From assembly GCF_044547355.1 (NCBI RefSeq), contig NZ_JBIUAG010000011.1, positions 186,001 to 250,000 of the forward strand: a stretch of 64,000 bases of DNA. The letters are read 5' to 3'. The notes under the pieces are model-generated. The model saw only the letters and a list, made by a program, of their open reading frames with translations, ran no database searches and was not told where the DNA came from. The first letter of the stretch is position 1; each line of letters starts with the position of its first letter. The DNA is from Kutzneria sp044547355. GTDB lineage: Bacteria > Actinomycetota > Actinomycetes > Mycobacteriales > Pseudonocardiaceae. Position numbers and translations under genes: made by a program. Positions 25,874 through 33,678 of the stretch are shown piece by piece.

Positions 25874-26980
25874 ATGCTGTCGACTGCCCGGAAGGTCGCC
25901 GCCCTCGCGCGGGACCTGGCCGAGGAGACCGAGCGCGGCCGGCAGCTGGCCCCCGCCCTCGTCGCCGAGCTGCGGGCCCGGAACCTGCTGCGCATCGGGC
26001 TGACCGCCGACCTCGGCGGGGCCGAGCCGACCGCCCACGAGATCCTGAAGACGGCCGAGACCATCGCCGAGGGCGACGCGTCGGCCGGCTGGTGCGTGTC
26101 CATCGCCGCCACCAGCAGCCTGCTCGGCGCGTACCTGCCGGCCGAGGGCGGGCGCGAGGTGTTCGGCGACCCCGGCTCGGTGGCCGCCGGCGTGTGGGCG
26201 CCGCGGGCCAAGGGCGAGACGGTCGCCGGCGGCGTGCGGGTCAGCGGCCGGTGGTCGTTCTGCAGCGGCGTCCGGCACTCCGACTGGATCTTCCTTGGCT
26301 TCCTCCAGGACGGTCGTGTGCGCACCGCCGCGTTCCCCGTGTCCGAGCTGGACGTCCTCGACACGTGGAAGACGTCCGGGCTGCGCGGCACCGGCAGCAC
26401 CGACTGCGTCGCCCACGACGTCTTCGTGCCCGATCGCCGCGTGTTCTCCGTTGTCGACGGGCCGCCGGCCGGATCCCGCACGCTGCAACGGTTCCCGCTG
26501 TTCGGCTTCTTCGCCGCCTCCATCGCCGCCGCCGCGCTCGGCAACGCCCGCGGCGCGATGACCGAGTTCGTCGAGCTGGCCACCGTGCGCAAGCCGTCCG
26601 GCTCCAGCCGCAGCACCGCCGAACGGGCCGCCACCCAGAGCGCCTTCGCCGCCGCCGAGGCGTCGCTGCGTGCCGCGCGAGGCCTTTACTACCAGGCCAT
26701 CGACGACGCCTGGGCCGCCGCCGAGTCCGATGAGCCCGTCTCCGTCGAGCTGCGAACGTCGCTGCGGCTGGCCTGCACGCATGCCGTGCGCACCGCCGCC
26801 GAGGTCGTCGGTGTGGTCTACGACCTGGGCGGCGGCTCCGCGATCTACGAGGATTCCCCTTTGCAGCGCCGTTTCCGGGACGCGCACACCGCCACCGCGC
26901 ACTTCCAGGTCAACCCGGCCACGTTCGAGCTGACCGGCCGGCTGCTGCTCGGCCAGCCGACCGAGACGACCCAGCTGTGA
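25874..26980 (+). CDS. Acyl-CoA dehydrogenase-like flavin enzyme (HsaA/HpaH-type)
   Basis: A 368-residue protein of the acyl-CoA dehydrogenase fold. Features are DGSxSAGWC-like EGDASAGWCVSIAATSSLLGAYLP and VSGRWSFCSGVRHSDWIFLG. The later GTGSTDCVAHDVFVPDRR and a four-helix C-terminal domain complete the fold. These fit the flavin-dependent hydroxylase branch (HsaA, HpaH-type, DszC) better than true dehydrogenases. It would need a separate flavin reductase. It overlaps the LLM gene by four bases, so the two are co-translated. Confidence 0.82.
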   Translation: MLSTARKVAALARDLAEETERGRQLAPALVAELRARNLLRIGLTADLGGAEPTAHEILKTAETIAEGDASAGWCVSIAATSSLLGAYLPAEGGREVFGDPGSVAAGVWAPRAKGETVAGGVRVSGRWSFCSGVRHSDWIFLGFLQDGRVRTAAFPVSELDVLDTWKTSGLRGTGSTDCVAHDVFVPDRRVFSVVDGPPAGSRTLQRFPLFGFFAASIAAAALGNARGAMTEFVELATVRKPSGSSRSTAERAATQSAFAAAEASLRAARGLYYQAIDDAWAAAESDEPVSVELRTSLRLACTHAVRTAAEVVGVVYDLGGGSAIYEDSPLQRRFRDAHTATAHFQVNPATFELTGRLLLGQPTETTQL

Positions 26981-27942
26981 GCGAGATCGGCGTCGTCGCG
27001 CCGTACTGGCTGGACCGGCCGGACACCGAGGTCGTCGGCATCGCGCTCGAGGCCGAGCGGAACGGCTTCGGCAGCATGTGGCTGGGCGAGATGGCCACCT
27101 ACGACGCCTTTTCCCTTGCCACCGCGGTGGGTCTGCGCACCGAGCGCATCGGCCTTCGCATCGGTCCGCTGCCGATCTCCGTTCGCACGCCCGTGTCCGT
27201 CGCCCTCGGCGTCTCCTCCGTTGTCGACCTGTCGCGGCCCGTCGCCGGCATCGGGCTCGGCGGCTCCAGTCCGTTCATCGTCAGCGGCTGGCACGACCGC
27301 CCGTGGCGGCACGCCGCCGGCCGCATGCGCGAGGCCGTCGGCGTCCTTCGGTCCATTCTGGACGGTGGACGCGCCGACTTCGCCGGGGAACACATCCGCA
27401 GCAAGGGATTCCGCCTCCGTCGGCCCCTGTCCGGTCTGCCCATCACCGTCGCCGCCTTCGGTCCGGCCATGACCCGCGTCGCCGCCGAGGTGGCCGACGA
27501 GGTCGTGCTCAACCTCGTGTCACCCGAGCACGTCGCCTCCGTTCGCCGCACCGTGGACGCCCATGCCGCCGCCGTCGGCCGCACCCCGCCCCGACTCGCC
27601 GTCTGGATTCCCGTGGTCCTGGACCCCGGTCCCGCCACCCTGCGCCAGGCCGCCGCCCAGACCGCCGTGTACCTCAGTCCGCCCGGCTACGGCGAGATGT
27701 TCAGCGCGCTGGGCTACTCTTCCCTCGTGGAGCGTGCCCGGGCCGGCGAGCCCCGCAAGACCCTCGCCGACGCCATCCCCGCTTCCCTCATCGCCGCCGT
27801 CGGAGCCGTCGGATCCCGGGCGGACGTCCTGTCCCGCATCGCCGAGTTCCATGCCGCCGGCGCCGACCATGTCGGCATCGTCCCGCCCACCGCCGAAGAC
27901 CCCTGCGGTGGGCGGCTGCTGGCCGAACTGGGCCGCCGATGA
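26977..27942 (+). CDS. LLM-class flavin/F420-dependent oxidoreductase
   Basis: A 321-residue luciferase-like TIM-barrel enzyme. RIGLRIGPLPISVRTPVSVALGVSSVVDLS is the family core, followed by GIGLGGSSPFIVSGW. RGVGRLREA-like GRMREAVGVLRSILDGG and a C-terminal GADHVGIVPPTAED complete it. The GTG start overlaps the upstream stop (GTGA). Whether it uses FMN or F420 cannot be decided here, though an F420-type enzyme is encoded elsewhere in the window. Together with the ACAD-like enzyme and BVMO it forms a small redox island. Confidence 0.85.
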   Translation: MSEIGVVAPYWLDRPDTEVVGIALEAERNGFGSMWLGEMATYDAFSLATAVGLRTERIGLRIGPLPISVRTPVSVALGVSSVVDLSRPVAGIGLGGSSPFIVSGWHDRPWRHAAGRMREAVGVLRSILDGGRADFAGEHIRSKGFRLRRPLSGLPITVAAFGPAMTRVAAEVADEVVLNLVSPEHVASVRRTVDAHAAAVGRTPPRLAVWIPVVLDPGPATLRQAAAQTAVYLSPPGYGEMFSALGYSSLVERARAGEPRKTLADAIPASLIAAVGAVGSRADVLSRIAEFHAAGADHVGIVPPTAEDPCGGRLLAELGRR

Positions 27943-27994
27943 CCGCCGCCGGGGGACTGCCGCCCGCGCGCCCGCTGTCGTCGAGGGGGCGCCG

Positions 27995-28486
27995 ATGACC
28001 GCCGAGCAGGAGTTCCGGCACCGGTTCACCGCCGAGTCCGTCGGCCGGGCCCTCGAACTCGTCGGCGAGCGCTGGACCCTGCTCATCCTGCGCGAGGCGT
28101 TCTTCGGCGTGCGGCGGTACGGGCAGCTCGCCCGCAACCTCGGCATCCCCCGGCCGACCCTGTCCACCCGGCTCAAGCGGCTCGTCGAGGCCGGGCTGCT
28201 GGAGAAGGTCGCCTACGAGCCGGACAAGCACGAGTACCGCCTCACCGACGCCGGCAAGGGCCTGTTCCCGGCCGTCGTCGCCCTGATGAACTGGGGCGAC
28301 ACCTACCTGCCCGGCCCCGACGGCCCGCCCATCGTGCTGCGCCACCACGACTGCGGCCACCACGCCGACCCGTTCCTGGCCTGCCGCCACTGCGGCGGCG
28401 AGATCACCACCACCGCCGTCACCCCCGAACCCGGCCCCGGCTACCGCACCCCCGCCGCCCCTCACCCCGGACCACCCCGCACGTAG
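27995..28486 (+). CDS. HxlR-family transcriptional regulator with C-terminal Cys cluster
   Basis: A 163-residue winged-helix regulator. Core: SVGRALELVGERWTLLILREAFFGVRRYGQLARNLGIPRPTLSTRLKRLVEAGLLEK, in which the family GGKW is replaced by GERW. Residues about 110-135 (HHDCGHHADPFLACRHCGGE) hold Cys and His residues that could bind a metal or sense oxidants. The ATG at 27995 is preceded by GAGGGGG; an open frame extends upstream but overlaps the LLM gene. It probably controls the upstream redox genes. Confidence 0.88.
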   Translation: MTAEQEFRHRFTAESVGRALELVGERWTLLILREAFFGVRRYGQLARNLGIPRPTLSTRLKRLVEAGLLEKVAYEPDKHEYRLTDAGKGLFPAVVALMNWGDTYLPGPDGPPIVLRHHDCGHHADPFLACRHCGGEITTTAVTPEPGPGYRTPAAPHPGPPRT

Positions 28487-28530
28487 CCCCCTCCGAACGT
28501 CACATGCGCGTCGTACTTGCCTCCCCACGC

Positions 28531-28549
28531 CACATGCGGTCCGCATGTG
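28531..28549. promoter_or_regulatory. Perfect 19-bp palindrome, possible operator or hairpin
   Basis: Arms CACATGCGG and CCGCATGTG flank one central T. It sits in the 248-bp gap between the HxlR gene and the MFS pump. Additional CACATGCG and CACGTG motifs surround it (28501-28590), giving a cluster of related half-sites. The rest of the gap is G-rich and unremarkable. Confidence 0.4.
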
Positions 28550-28734
28550 CCACACGTGGACCACATTCGACCTCCGGCGCCACGTGCGGGCGGCGGTGGG
28601 GTGGGGCTCACCCGGTCGGGTGGTGGGGTGGGGAGGGGTGGCGGTCGAGCGGGGAGCGAGGCCCGGGATGCGTCCGCAAAGGGGTGGCGACCAAGTAGGT
28701 TGGTGGGCCCGACCGCAGGCGAAATGAGCCGACC

Positions 28735-30453
28735 TTGGCCGCACCGAGCAGCCCTCCGCCGGACAGCACCCCGCCGGACAACACTCCATCGGGTAGCACC
28801 CTGCCTGGCAGCACCCTGCCTGACAGCTCTCCGACGAGCAGCACCCCGTCTGGCAGTGCCACGCCATCGGGCAGCACGGGGTCCGCCTGGGCGCCGTTGG
28901 CCGCCCGGGCGTTCCGAGCGCTGTGGCTGGCGCAGTTCGCGTCGAACCTGGGCACATGGGTGCAGTCGGTGGGCGCGCAGTGGCTGCTGCTGGACCACGG
29001 CCCGACGGTGGTGGCGCTGGTGCAGACGGCGGGCACGCTGCCGGTGTTCCTGTTCGCGCTGCCGGCGGGGGTGCTGGCGGACCTGGCGGACCGCAAGCGG
29101 CTGCTGGTGTGGGCGCAGCTGGGTATGACGGTGGTGGCGGCGCTGCTGGCGGTGGCGACGTTCACCGGTGGTATGACGCCGGGCCTGCTGCTGACGTTGA
29201 CGTTCCTGTTGGGCTGCGGCAGTGCGTTGGTGGGCCCGGCCTGGCAGGCGATCCAGCCGGAGCTGGTGCCCCGCGAGCAGCTGAAGCAGGCGTCGGCGCT
29301 CGGCGCGGTGAACATGAACATCGCCCGCGCGGTCGGCCCGGCGCTGGGCGGCCTGTTGGTGTCGCTGGCCGGCGTGGGCTGGACGTTCGCGTTGAACGCG
29401 GCGTCGTTCGTGGTGATCCTGGTGGCGTTGCAGCTGTGGCGGCGGCCGCCGCAGGCTCGCCCGAACGAGACGGAGCGCGAGCACGCGGTGGCGGCGGTGC
29501 GGGCGGGTGTCCGCTACCTGCGGCACGCCCCGGGCATTCGGCGGATTCTGTTTCGCTCCATGCTGTTCGTGCCGGCGGCGTCGGCGTTGTGGGCGCTGTT
29601 GCCGACGATCTCGGCCCAGGTCCTGCACCTCGACTCCAGCGGCTACGGCCTGATGCTGGGCGCCCTCGGCATCGGCGCGGTGGCCGGCGCGCTGGGACTG
29701 CCGGCGGCGGCGCAACGGGTCAGCGGCACGGCGATGCTGATGATCTCCGGTGCGGTGTTCGCCGCGGTCACGGCGGTGCTGCCGCTGTGCCCGAACGGCC
29801 TGGTCGCGGCGTTCCCGCTGGTGCTGGCGGGGGCGGCGTGGATCGGCGTGCTGTCGACGTTGAACGCGGCGATGCAGCTGACCCTGGCCGGCTGGGTCCG
29901 TGCCCGCGGCCTGGCCTTCTACCTGGTGGTGTTCATGGGCGGCCAGGCCTTCGGCGCGGCGATCTGGGGTGTGGTCGCCGGCTACGCGGGCCTGACGATC
30001 ACCATGTTCGTGGCGGCCGGACTCCTGGTGCTCGGCGCGATGACCGGCTGGTGGTGGCCGCTCTACGACGGCGGCAACCTGGACCGGTCGGTGGCCAGCG
30101 GCTGGGCCGACCCGTCGCTGGTTTTAGAACTCCGGCCGACCGACGGGCCGGTGCTGGTGCAGATCGAGTACCGGGTGCCCGACGACAGGGTGGACGACTT
30201 CACGCAGGCGATGACCGTGGTGGAGCGCTCCCGCCGGCGCACCGGCGCGACCAGCTGGGGCCTGCACCGGGACATCGCCGACCCGGAGCTGTTCCTGGAG
30301 ACCTTCCAGGTGCCGTCCTGGTCGGAGCACCTGGCCCAGCACCACTCCCGCTACACGGGTGCCGACCACGACGTGCTGGATCGGGCCCGGCGGCTGGCCG
30401 AGGGCGAGCCGACCGTGCGGCACGCGCTGGCCGCGCCGTCCCCGCCGGGCTAA
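28735..30453 (+). CDS. MFS exporter (MFS_3/EntS type) with Ser/Thr/Pro leader and C-terminal ABM-like domain
   Basis: A 572-residue efflux protein. After an unusual repetitive leader (residues 1-48, units such as STLPGSTLPDS), about ten to eleven transmembrane helices follow (about 55-445). These include GTWVQSVGAQWLLL and FALPAGVLADLADRKRLLVWAQ, the MFS A-motif. Residues about 470-570 form a soluble domain (VLVQIEYRVPDDRVDDFTQAM) like the antibiotic-biosynthesis-monooxygenase fold, as usual in this exporter branch. The TTG at 28735 is the only start upstream of helix 1, because TAG lies 13 codons earlier. Substrate unknown. Confidence 0.85.
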   Translation: MAAPSSPPPDSTPPDNTPSGSTLPGSTLPDSSPTSSTPSGSATPSGSTGSAWAPLAARAFRALWLAQFASNLGTWVQSVGAQWLLLDHGPTVVALVQTAGTLPVFLFALPAGVLADLADRKRLLVWAQLGMTVVAALLAVATFTGGMTPGLLLTLTFLLGCGSALVGPAWQAIQPELVPREQLKQASALGAVNMNIARAVGPALGGLLVSLAGVGWTFALNAASFVVILVALQLWRRPPQARPNETEREHAVAAVRAGVRYLRHAPGIRRILFRSMLFVPAASALWALLPTISAQVLHLDSSGYGLMLGALGIGAVAGALGLPAAAQRVSGTAMLMISGAVFAAVTAVLPLCPNGLVAAFPLVLAGAAWIGVLSTLNAAMQLTLAGWVRARGLAFYLVVFMGGQAFGAAIWGVVAGYAGLTITMFVAAGLLVLGAMTGWWWPLYDGGNLDRSVASGWADPSLVLELRPTDGPVLVQIEYRVPDDRVDDFTQAMTVVERSRRRTGATSWGLHRDIADPELFLETFQVPSWSEHLAQHHSRYTGADHDVLDRARRLAEGEPTVRHALAAPSPPG

Positions 30454-30512
30454 GCGAAAGGTGTAGTCCCGGGCCCACCACGGTCCGATGCCCGCGCACA
30501 AGCTCCGCCCCC

Positions 30513-30534
30513 AGCGTCGAAACGGTCCGACGCT
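30513..30534 (+). terminator. Hairpin in the gap after the MFS gene
   Basis: Seven-base arms (30513-30519, 30528-30534) around an 8-base loop, followed at once by AGGAGG (30535-30540). In the 312-bp gap 30454-30765 this is the only clear structure. Overlapping short frames on both strands (about 30550-30760) encode hydrophobic stretches but have no good start, so I call no gene there. Confidence 0.35.
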
Positions 30535-30765
30535 AGGAGGATTCCCTAGCTACTGCTGGGCTTCCTGGCCGGCGCGTTCCTCGGCGGCCGGCAGGGCCGC
30601 CTGCGCGCGCACCGTGGCCGGTTGCTTCGCGACGTCACGCTTATTGAGTTGGGATTGGCGCTGGTGGCCTTCCTCCTCTCCTTGCTGACCGCCGCGACCA
30701 GTCCGATCAGGACGGTCACGGCGGTCAGCGCCGTGCGTGCCGGGGTGACGCCCCCTGACACACCC

Positions 30766-31521
30766 TCACATCTTGATCACCTGGAAGGACGCGCCGTGCG
30801 GGTCGGTGAGCACCGCGTACCGGCCCTGCGGGATGTCCGTGGCCGGCGTGATGACCGAGCCGCCCAGCTCCACGCACCGGGCCACGGTGGCGTCGGTGTC
30901 CGCCACGGCGAAGCAGACCGCCCAGAAGGGCGGCATCTCGGGCGGAAGGTGGTGCCCCTCCATCGGCATCATGCCGGCGATGCGGTCGTTGCCCAGCAGC
31001 CACACCGTGTACGTGACATCCTCGAACGGGCTGTCCTCGTCACCCCAGCCGAACACGGCCCCGTAGAAGGACTTCGCGCCGGCCGTGTCGCGGGTCAGCA
31101 GCTCGTTCCAGCACAGCGCGCCCGGCGTGTTGAACACCTCGCCGCCCGGCATGGTTCCCGGCTGCCACACCGAGAAGGCCGCGCCGCCCGGGTCCATGAA
31201 CACCGCCATGCGGCCGTTCTCGCCGACGTCGCCCGGGGCCATCAACACCTTGCCGCCGTTGGCCTCGACCTTGGCCGCCGTCTCGTCCGCGCTCTCGGTG
31301 ATGACGTACGTGGTCCACGCGGTCGGCTGGTCCGGGCTGAACAGCGGGCCCGCGCCGGCGACCGCCTTGCCGTCCAGGTTGAAGATCGTGTAACCGCCGA
31401 ACTCCTCGCCGCCGGTGTGCGCGGTCCAGCCGAACAGTCCCGTGTAGAAGGCTCTGGTCGCGTCCAGGTCGGGCGATCCCAGGTCGATCCAGCCGGGCAC
31501 GCCCGGCGCGGCAGCGGACAT
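30766..31521 (-). CDS. VOC-superfamily protein with two glyoxalase-like domains
   Basis: A 251-residue protein made of two tandem vicinal-oxygen-chelate domains (about 8-115 and 125-250). They are marked by GWIDLGSPDLDATRAFYTGLFGW and later ALCWNELLTRDTAGAKSFYGAVFGWG, each followed by DP(G/H)GA(A/S)F. This matches the CFP30B/27-kDa antigen type of actinobacteria, whose function is not established. The ATG at 31521 has GAGGAG seven bases upstream. No partner genes are adjacent on this strand. Confidence 0.88.
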   Translation of the reverse strand: MSAAAPGVPGWIDLGSPDLDATRAFYTGLFGWTAHTGGEEFGGYTIFNLDGKAVAGAGPLFSPDQPTAWTTYVITESADETAAKVEANGGKVLMAPGDVGENGRMAVFMDPGGAAFSVWQPGTMPGGEVFNTPGALCWNELLTRDTAGAKSFYGAVFGWGDEDSPFEDVTYTVWLLGNDRIAGMMPMEGHHLPPEMPPFWAVCFAVADTDATVARCVELGGSVITPATDIPQGRYAVLTDPHGASFQVIKM

Positions 31522-31633
31522 GGTGGTGCTCCTCGTGTTCGATGGGACGGGTTCGTCCCGACATGAGGGCATCGTCGCAGCGGGGTCTGACATTTCGCCT
31601 GTCGGCGACCCGAACGGGCCGTAGAGTCGACGG

Positions 31634-32494
31634 GTGCAGGCCGTGACCTCCCCGCTGACCGAGTTGCGCGACGACCGGCTGCGCGCTCGGGACGTTCGCC
31701 TCTACCTCAAGCGGGACGACCTCATCAGCCCCGAGATCCCCGGCAACAAGTGGCGCAAGCTCAAGTACAACCTCATCGCCGCGCGTGAACGGGGACACGA
31801 CACGCTGCTCACGTTCGGCGGCGCGTACTCCAACCACATCCGGGCCACCGCCGCGGCCGGCGCGCGATTCGGGTTCGACACCGTCGGCGTCATTCGCGGC
31901 GAGGAGCACCTGCCGCTCAACGATTCGCTGTCCCAGGCCGTTTCCCACGGCATGCGACTGGCCTATATGGACCGTGCCACCTATCGCCGCAAGGCCGAGG
32001 CCGATGTGCTCGACACGCTAGCCGCCGAGTTCGGCGACTTCTACCTGCTGCCCGAGGGCGGCACGAACACGTTGGCATTACGCGGTTGCATGGAGCTGCC
32101 GGCCGAGATCGCCCCCGATTTCGACGTGCTGTGCTGCGCCTGCGGCACCGGCGGCACCCTGGCCGGCCTCGCCGCCGGCCTGCGGTCCGGCCAGCGTGCG
32201 CTCGGCTTCTCGGCATTGAAGGGCGGCGAATTCCTGGCCAGCGACGTCCGGCGGTTGCAGGTCGAGGCGTTCGGCGCGGCGACCGGCAACTGGTCCATCG
32301 CCTTCGACTCCCATTTCGGCGGCTACGCGAAACGCACCCCCGAGCTGGACGCGTTCGTCGCCGATTTCCGTGCACGACACGACGTCACGCTGGATTGGGT
32401 GTATGTGGCGAAGATGCTGCACGGTGTGTTCAGCCGGGTCCACGCCGGTGAATTCCCCGCCGGCACCGCCATCGTCGCCGTCGTGACCGGCTGA
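31634..32494 (+). CDS. PLP-dependent ACC deaminase / D-cysteine desulfhydrase family enzyme
   Basis: A 286-residue fold-type II PLP enzyme. The PLP lysine lies in IPGNKWRKLKYNL and the substrate loop is TFGGAYSNHIRATAAAG. The phosphate-binding part is ACGTGGTLAGLAAGL. It would deaminate a D-amino acid or ACC to ammonia and an oxo-acid. The N terminus is short compared with the E. coli desulfhydrase. TAGAGT at 31622-31627 ends six bases before the GTG, suggesting a leaderless start. The methyltransferase gene follows after 32 bases. Confidence 0.87.
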   Translation: MQAVTSPLTELRDDRLRARDVRLYLKRDDLISPEIPGNKWRKLKYNLIAARERGHDTLLTFGGAYSNHIRATAAAGARFGFDTVGVIRGEEHLPLNDSLSQAVSHGMRLAYMDRATYRRKAEADVLDTLAAEFGDFYLLPEGGTNTLALRGCMELPAEIAPDFDVLCCACGTGGTLAGLAAGLRSGQRALGFSALKGGEFLASDVRRLQVEAFGAATGNWSIAFDSHFGGYAKRTPELDAFVADFRARHDVTLDWVYVAKMLHGVFSRVHAGEFPAGTAIVAVVTG

Positions 32495-32526
32495 AATCCG
32501 ATTGCGCCCGTCTGGACCCTGATGGG

Positions 32527-33255
32527 GTGACGTTGCCTCCATTGCACGAGGACCTGGTCTTCCACGGCCCGATGTCCTCCTACCGCGCCGACCTGCTCGT
32601 CCGCTCCCTGGCCCCGCTCGACGGCGCGCACGTCGTCGACCTCGGGTGCGGCTGGGCCGAGCTGCTGCTGCGCACCGTCGCCGCCGGCGCTACCGGCCAT
32701 GGCATCGACCTGGACGCCGATGCCATCGCCCACGGCCGGAAACTGGCCTCCGAGCGGGGGCTCTCCGACCGCGTGACCCTGGAGGCCGGCGACGCCAGCA
32801 CGTGGTCCGGCTCCGCCGATGTGCTGATCGTCAACGGCTCCACCGGGCTCTGGGGCGGCGATCCCGTGACCCACACCGTCAACGCCCTCGAAGCCGGCCG
32901 CCGCTTCCTCCGCCCCGGTGGCCGGCTCCTGCTCGGCGAAGGCTTCTGGGAACGCGAGCCCACCCCCGAGCAGCTGGCCGCCATGCCCGTGCCGCGCGAG
33001 CAGTACGGCACCGTCGCCGACCTCGTCGACCTCGCCATGGCCCACGGCTACCGCCTGCTGTGGCTCTCCCAGGCCAACCAGGACGAGTGGGACGAGTTCG
33101 AGTCCGGCCACGCCATCGCCCGCGAACGCCGGCTGCTCACCCACCCGTCGGACGACGAGGTCCGGGCCCGCGCCGACCGGCAGCGCGAATGGCGCCTCAA
33201 GGGCTGGCGGGGCGTGCTGGGCATGGTCTACCTGACCCTGGTCGTGCCGTCCTGA
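32527..33255 (+). CDS. Class I SAM-dependent methyltransferase
   Basis: A 242-residue methyltransferase. Motif I is VVDLGCGWAELLLRTVAAGATGHGIDLDADAIAHGR, and the post-I region ends SADVLIVNGSTGLWGG. Later GGRLLLGEGFWEREPT is the usual strand/loop. Substrate unknown. It is 32 bases downstream of the PLP enzyme and probably in the same transcript. The GTG at 32527 gives a short N terminus (MTLPPLHEDLVFHGPM). Its stop codon overlaps the first copy of the repeat cluster. Confidence 0.85.
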   Translation: MTLPPLHEDLVFHGPMSSYRADLLVRSLAPLDGAHVVDLGCGWAELLLRTVAAGATGHGIDLDADAIAHGRKLASERGLSDRVTLEAGDASTWSGSADVLIVNGSTGLWGGDPVTHTVNALEAGRRFLRPGGRLLLGEGFWEREPTPEQLAAMPVPREQYGTVADLVDLAMAHGYRLLWLSQANQDEWDEFESGHAIARERRLLTHPSDDEVRARADRQREWRLKGWRGVLGMVYLTLVVPS

Positions 33256-33660
33256 GCAGCCCCCGAATCAACGCTACTCGGCGAACCTGGCAGTCGGGCC
33301 GTGGCGACGGGACGGCTGCTTCCGCCGGTGCGGGCATGGTGTGGACGGGTGATTGAGCAGCCCCCGAATCAAGCCTACGTGTCGAACCTGGCAGGCCGGC
33401 TCTGGCGAGAGGACGGCCGATTCGGCAAGGGCGGGTGTGGTTCGAGGCCTGGCTGAGCAGCCCCCAAATCAAGCCTAGTCGGCGAACCTGGGAGCCGGGC
33501 TATGGCGAGAGGACCGGTCATTTTCGCAAGTGTGGGCGTGGTTGGGAGGGGTAGCTGAGCAGCCCCCGAATCAAGCCTAGTGGGCGACGCTGGCAGGAGC
33601 GGTTGACCAGCGTGAACGGTCATTGCCAGGTTGATCTGGTTGGCTGGATTTGGGAGCTGC
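33253..33660. repeat. Cluster of ~40-bp repeat copies: four direct at ~100-bp period plus one diverged inverted copy
   Basis: A conserved core beginning TGAGCAGCCCCCGAATCAA and ending in GGCGAACCTGGCAG occurs at 33253-33293, 33354-33394, 33454-33494 and 33556-33596. The 60-bp spacers are also similar, for example TGGCGAGAGGAC. A diverged reverse copy lies at 33623-33660. It fills the 423-bp gene-free stretch 33256-33678 between convergent genes. Related copies occur at 54343-54382, 54668-54709 and 4074-4093. Confidence 0.85.
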
Positions 33661-33678
33661 GTTTTCAGGGGGGCGGGA

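Noticed and set aside
33253..33660. CRISPR array
   Set aside because: Repeats are at ~100-bp steps with similar, not unique, ~60-bp spacers, the cores diverge, and no cas genes are present.
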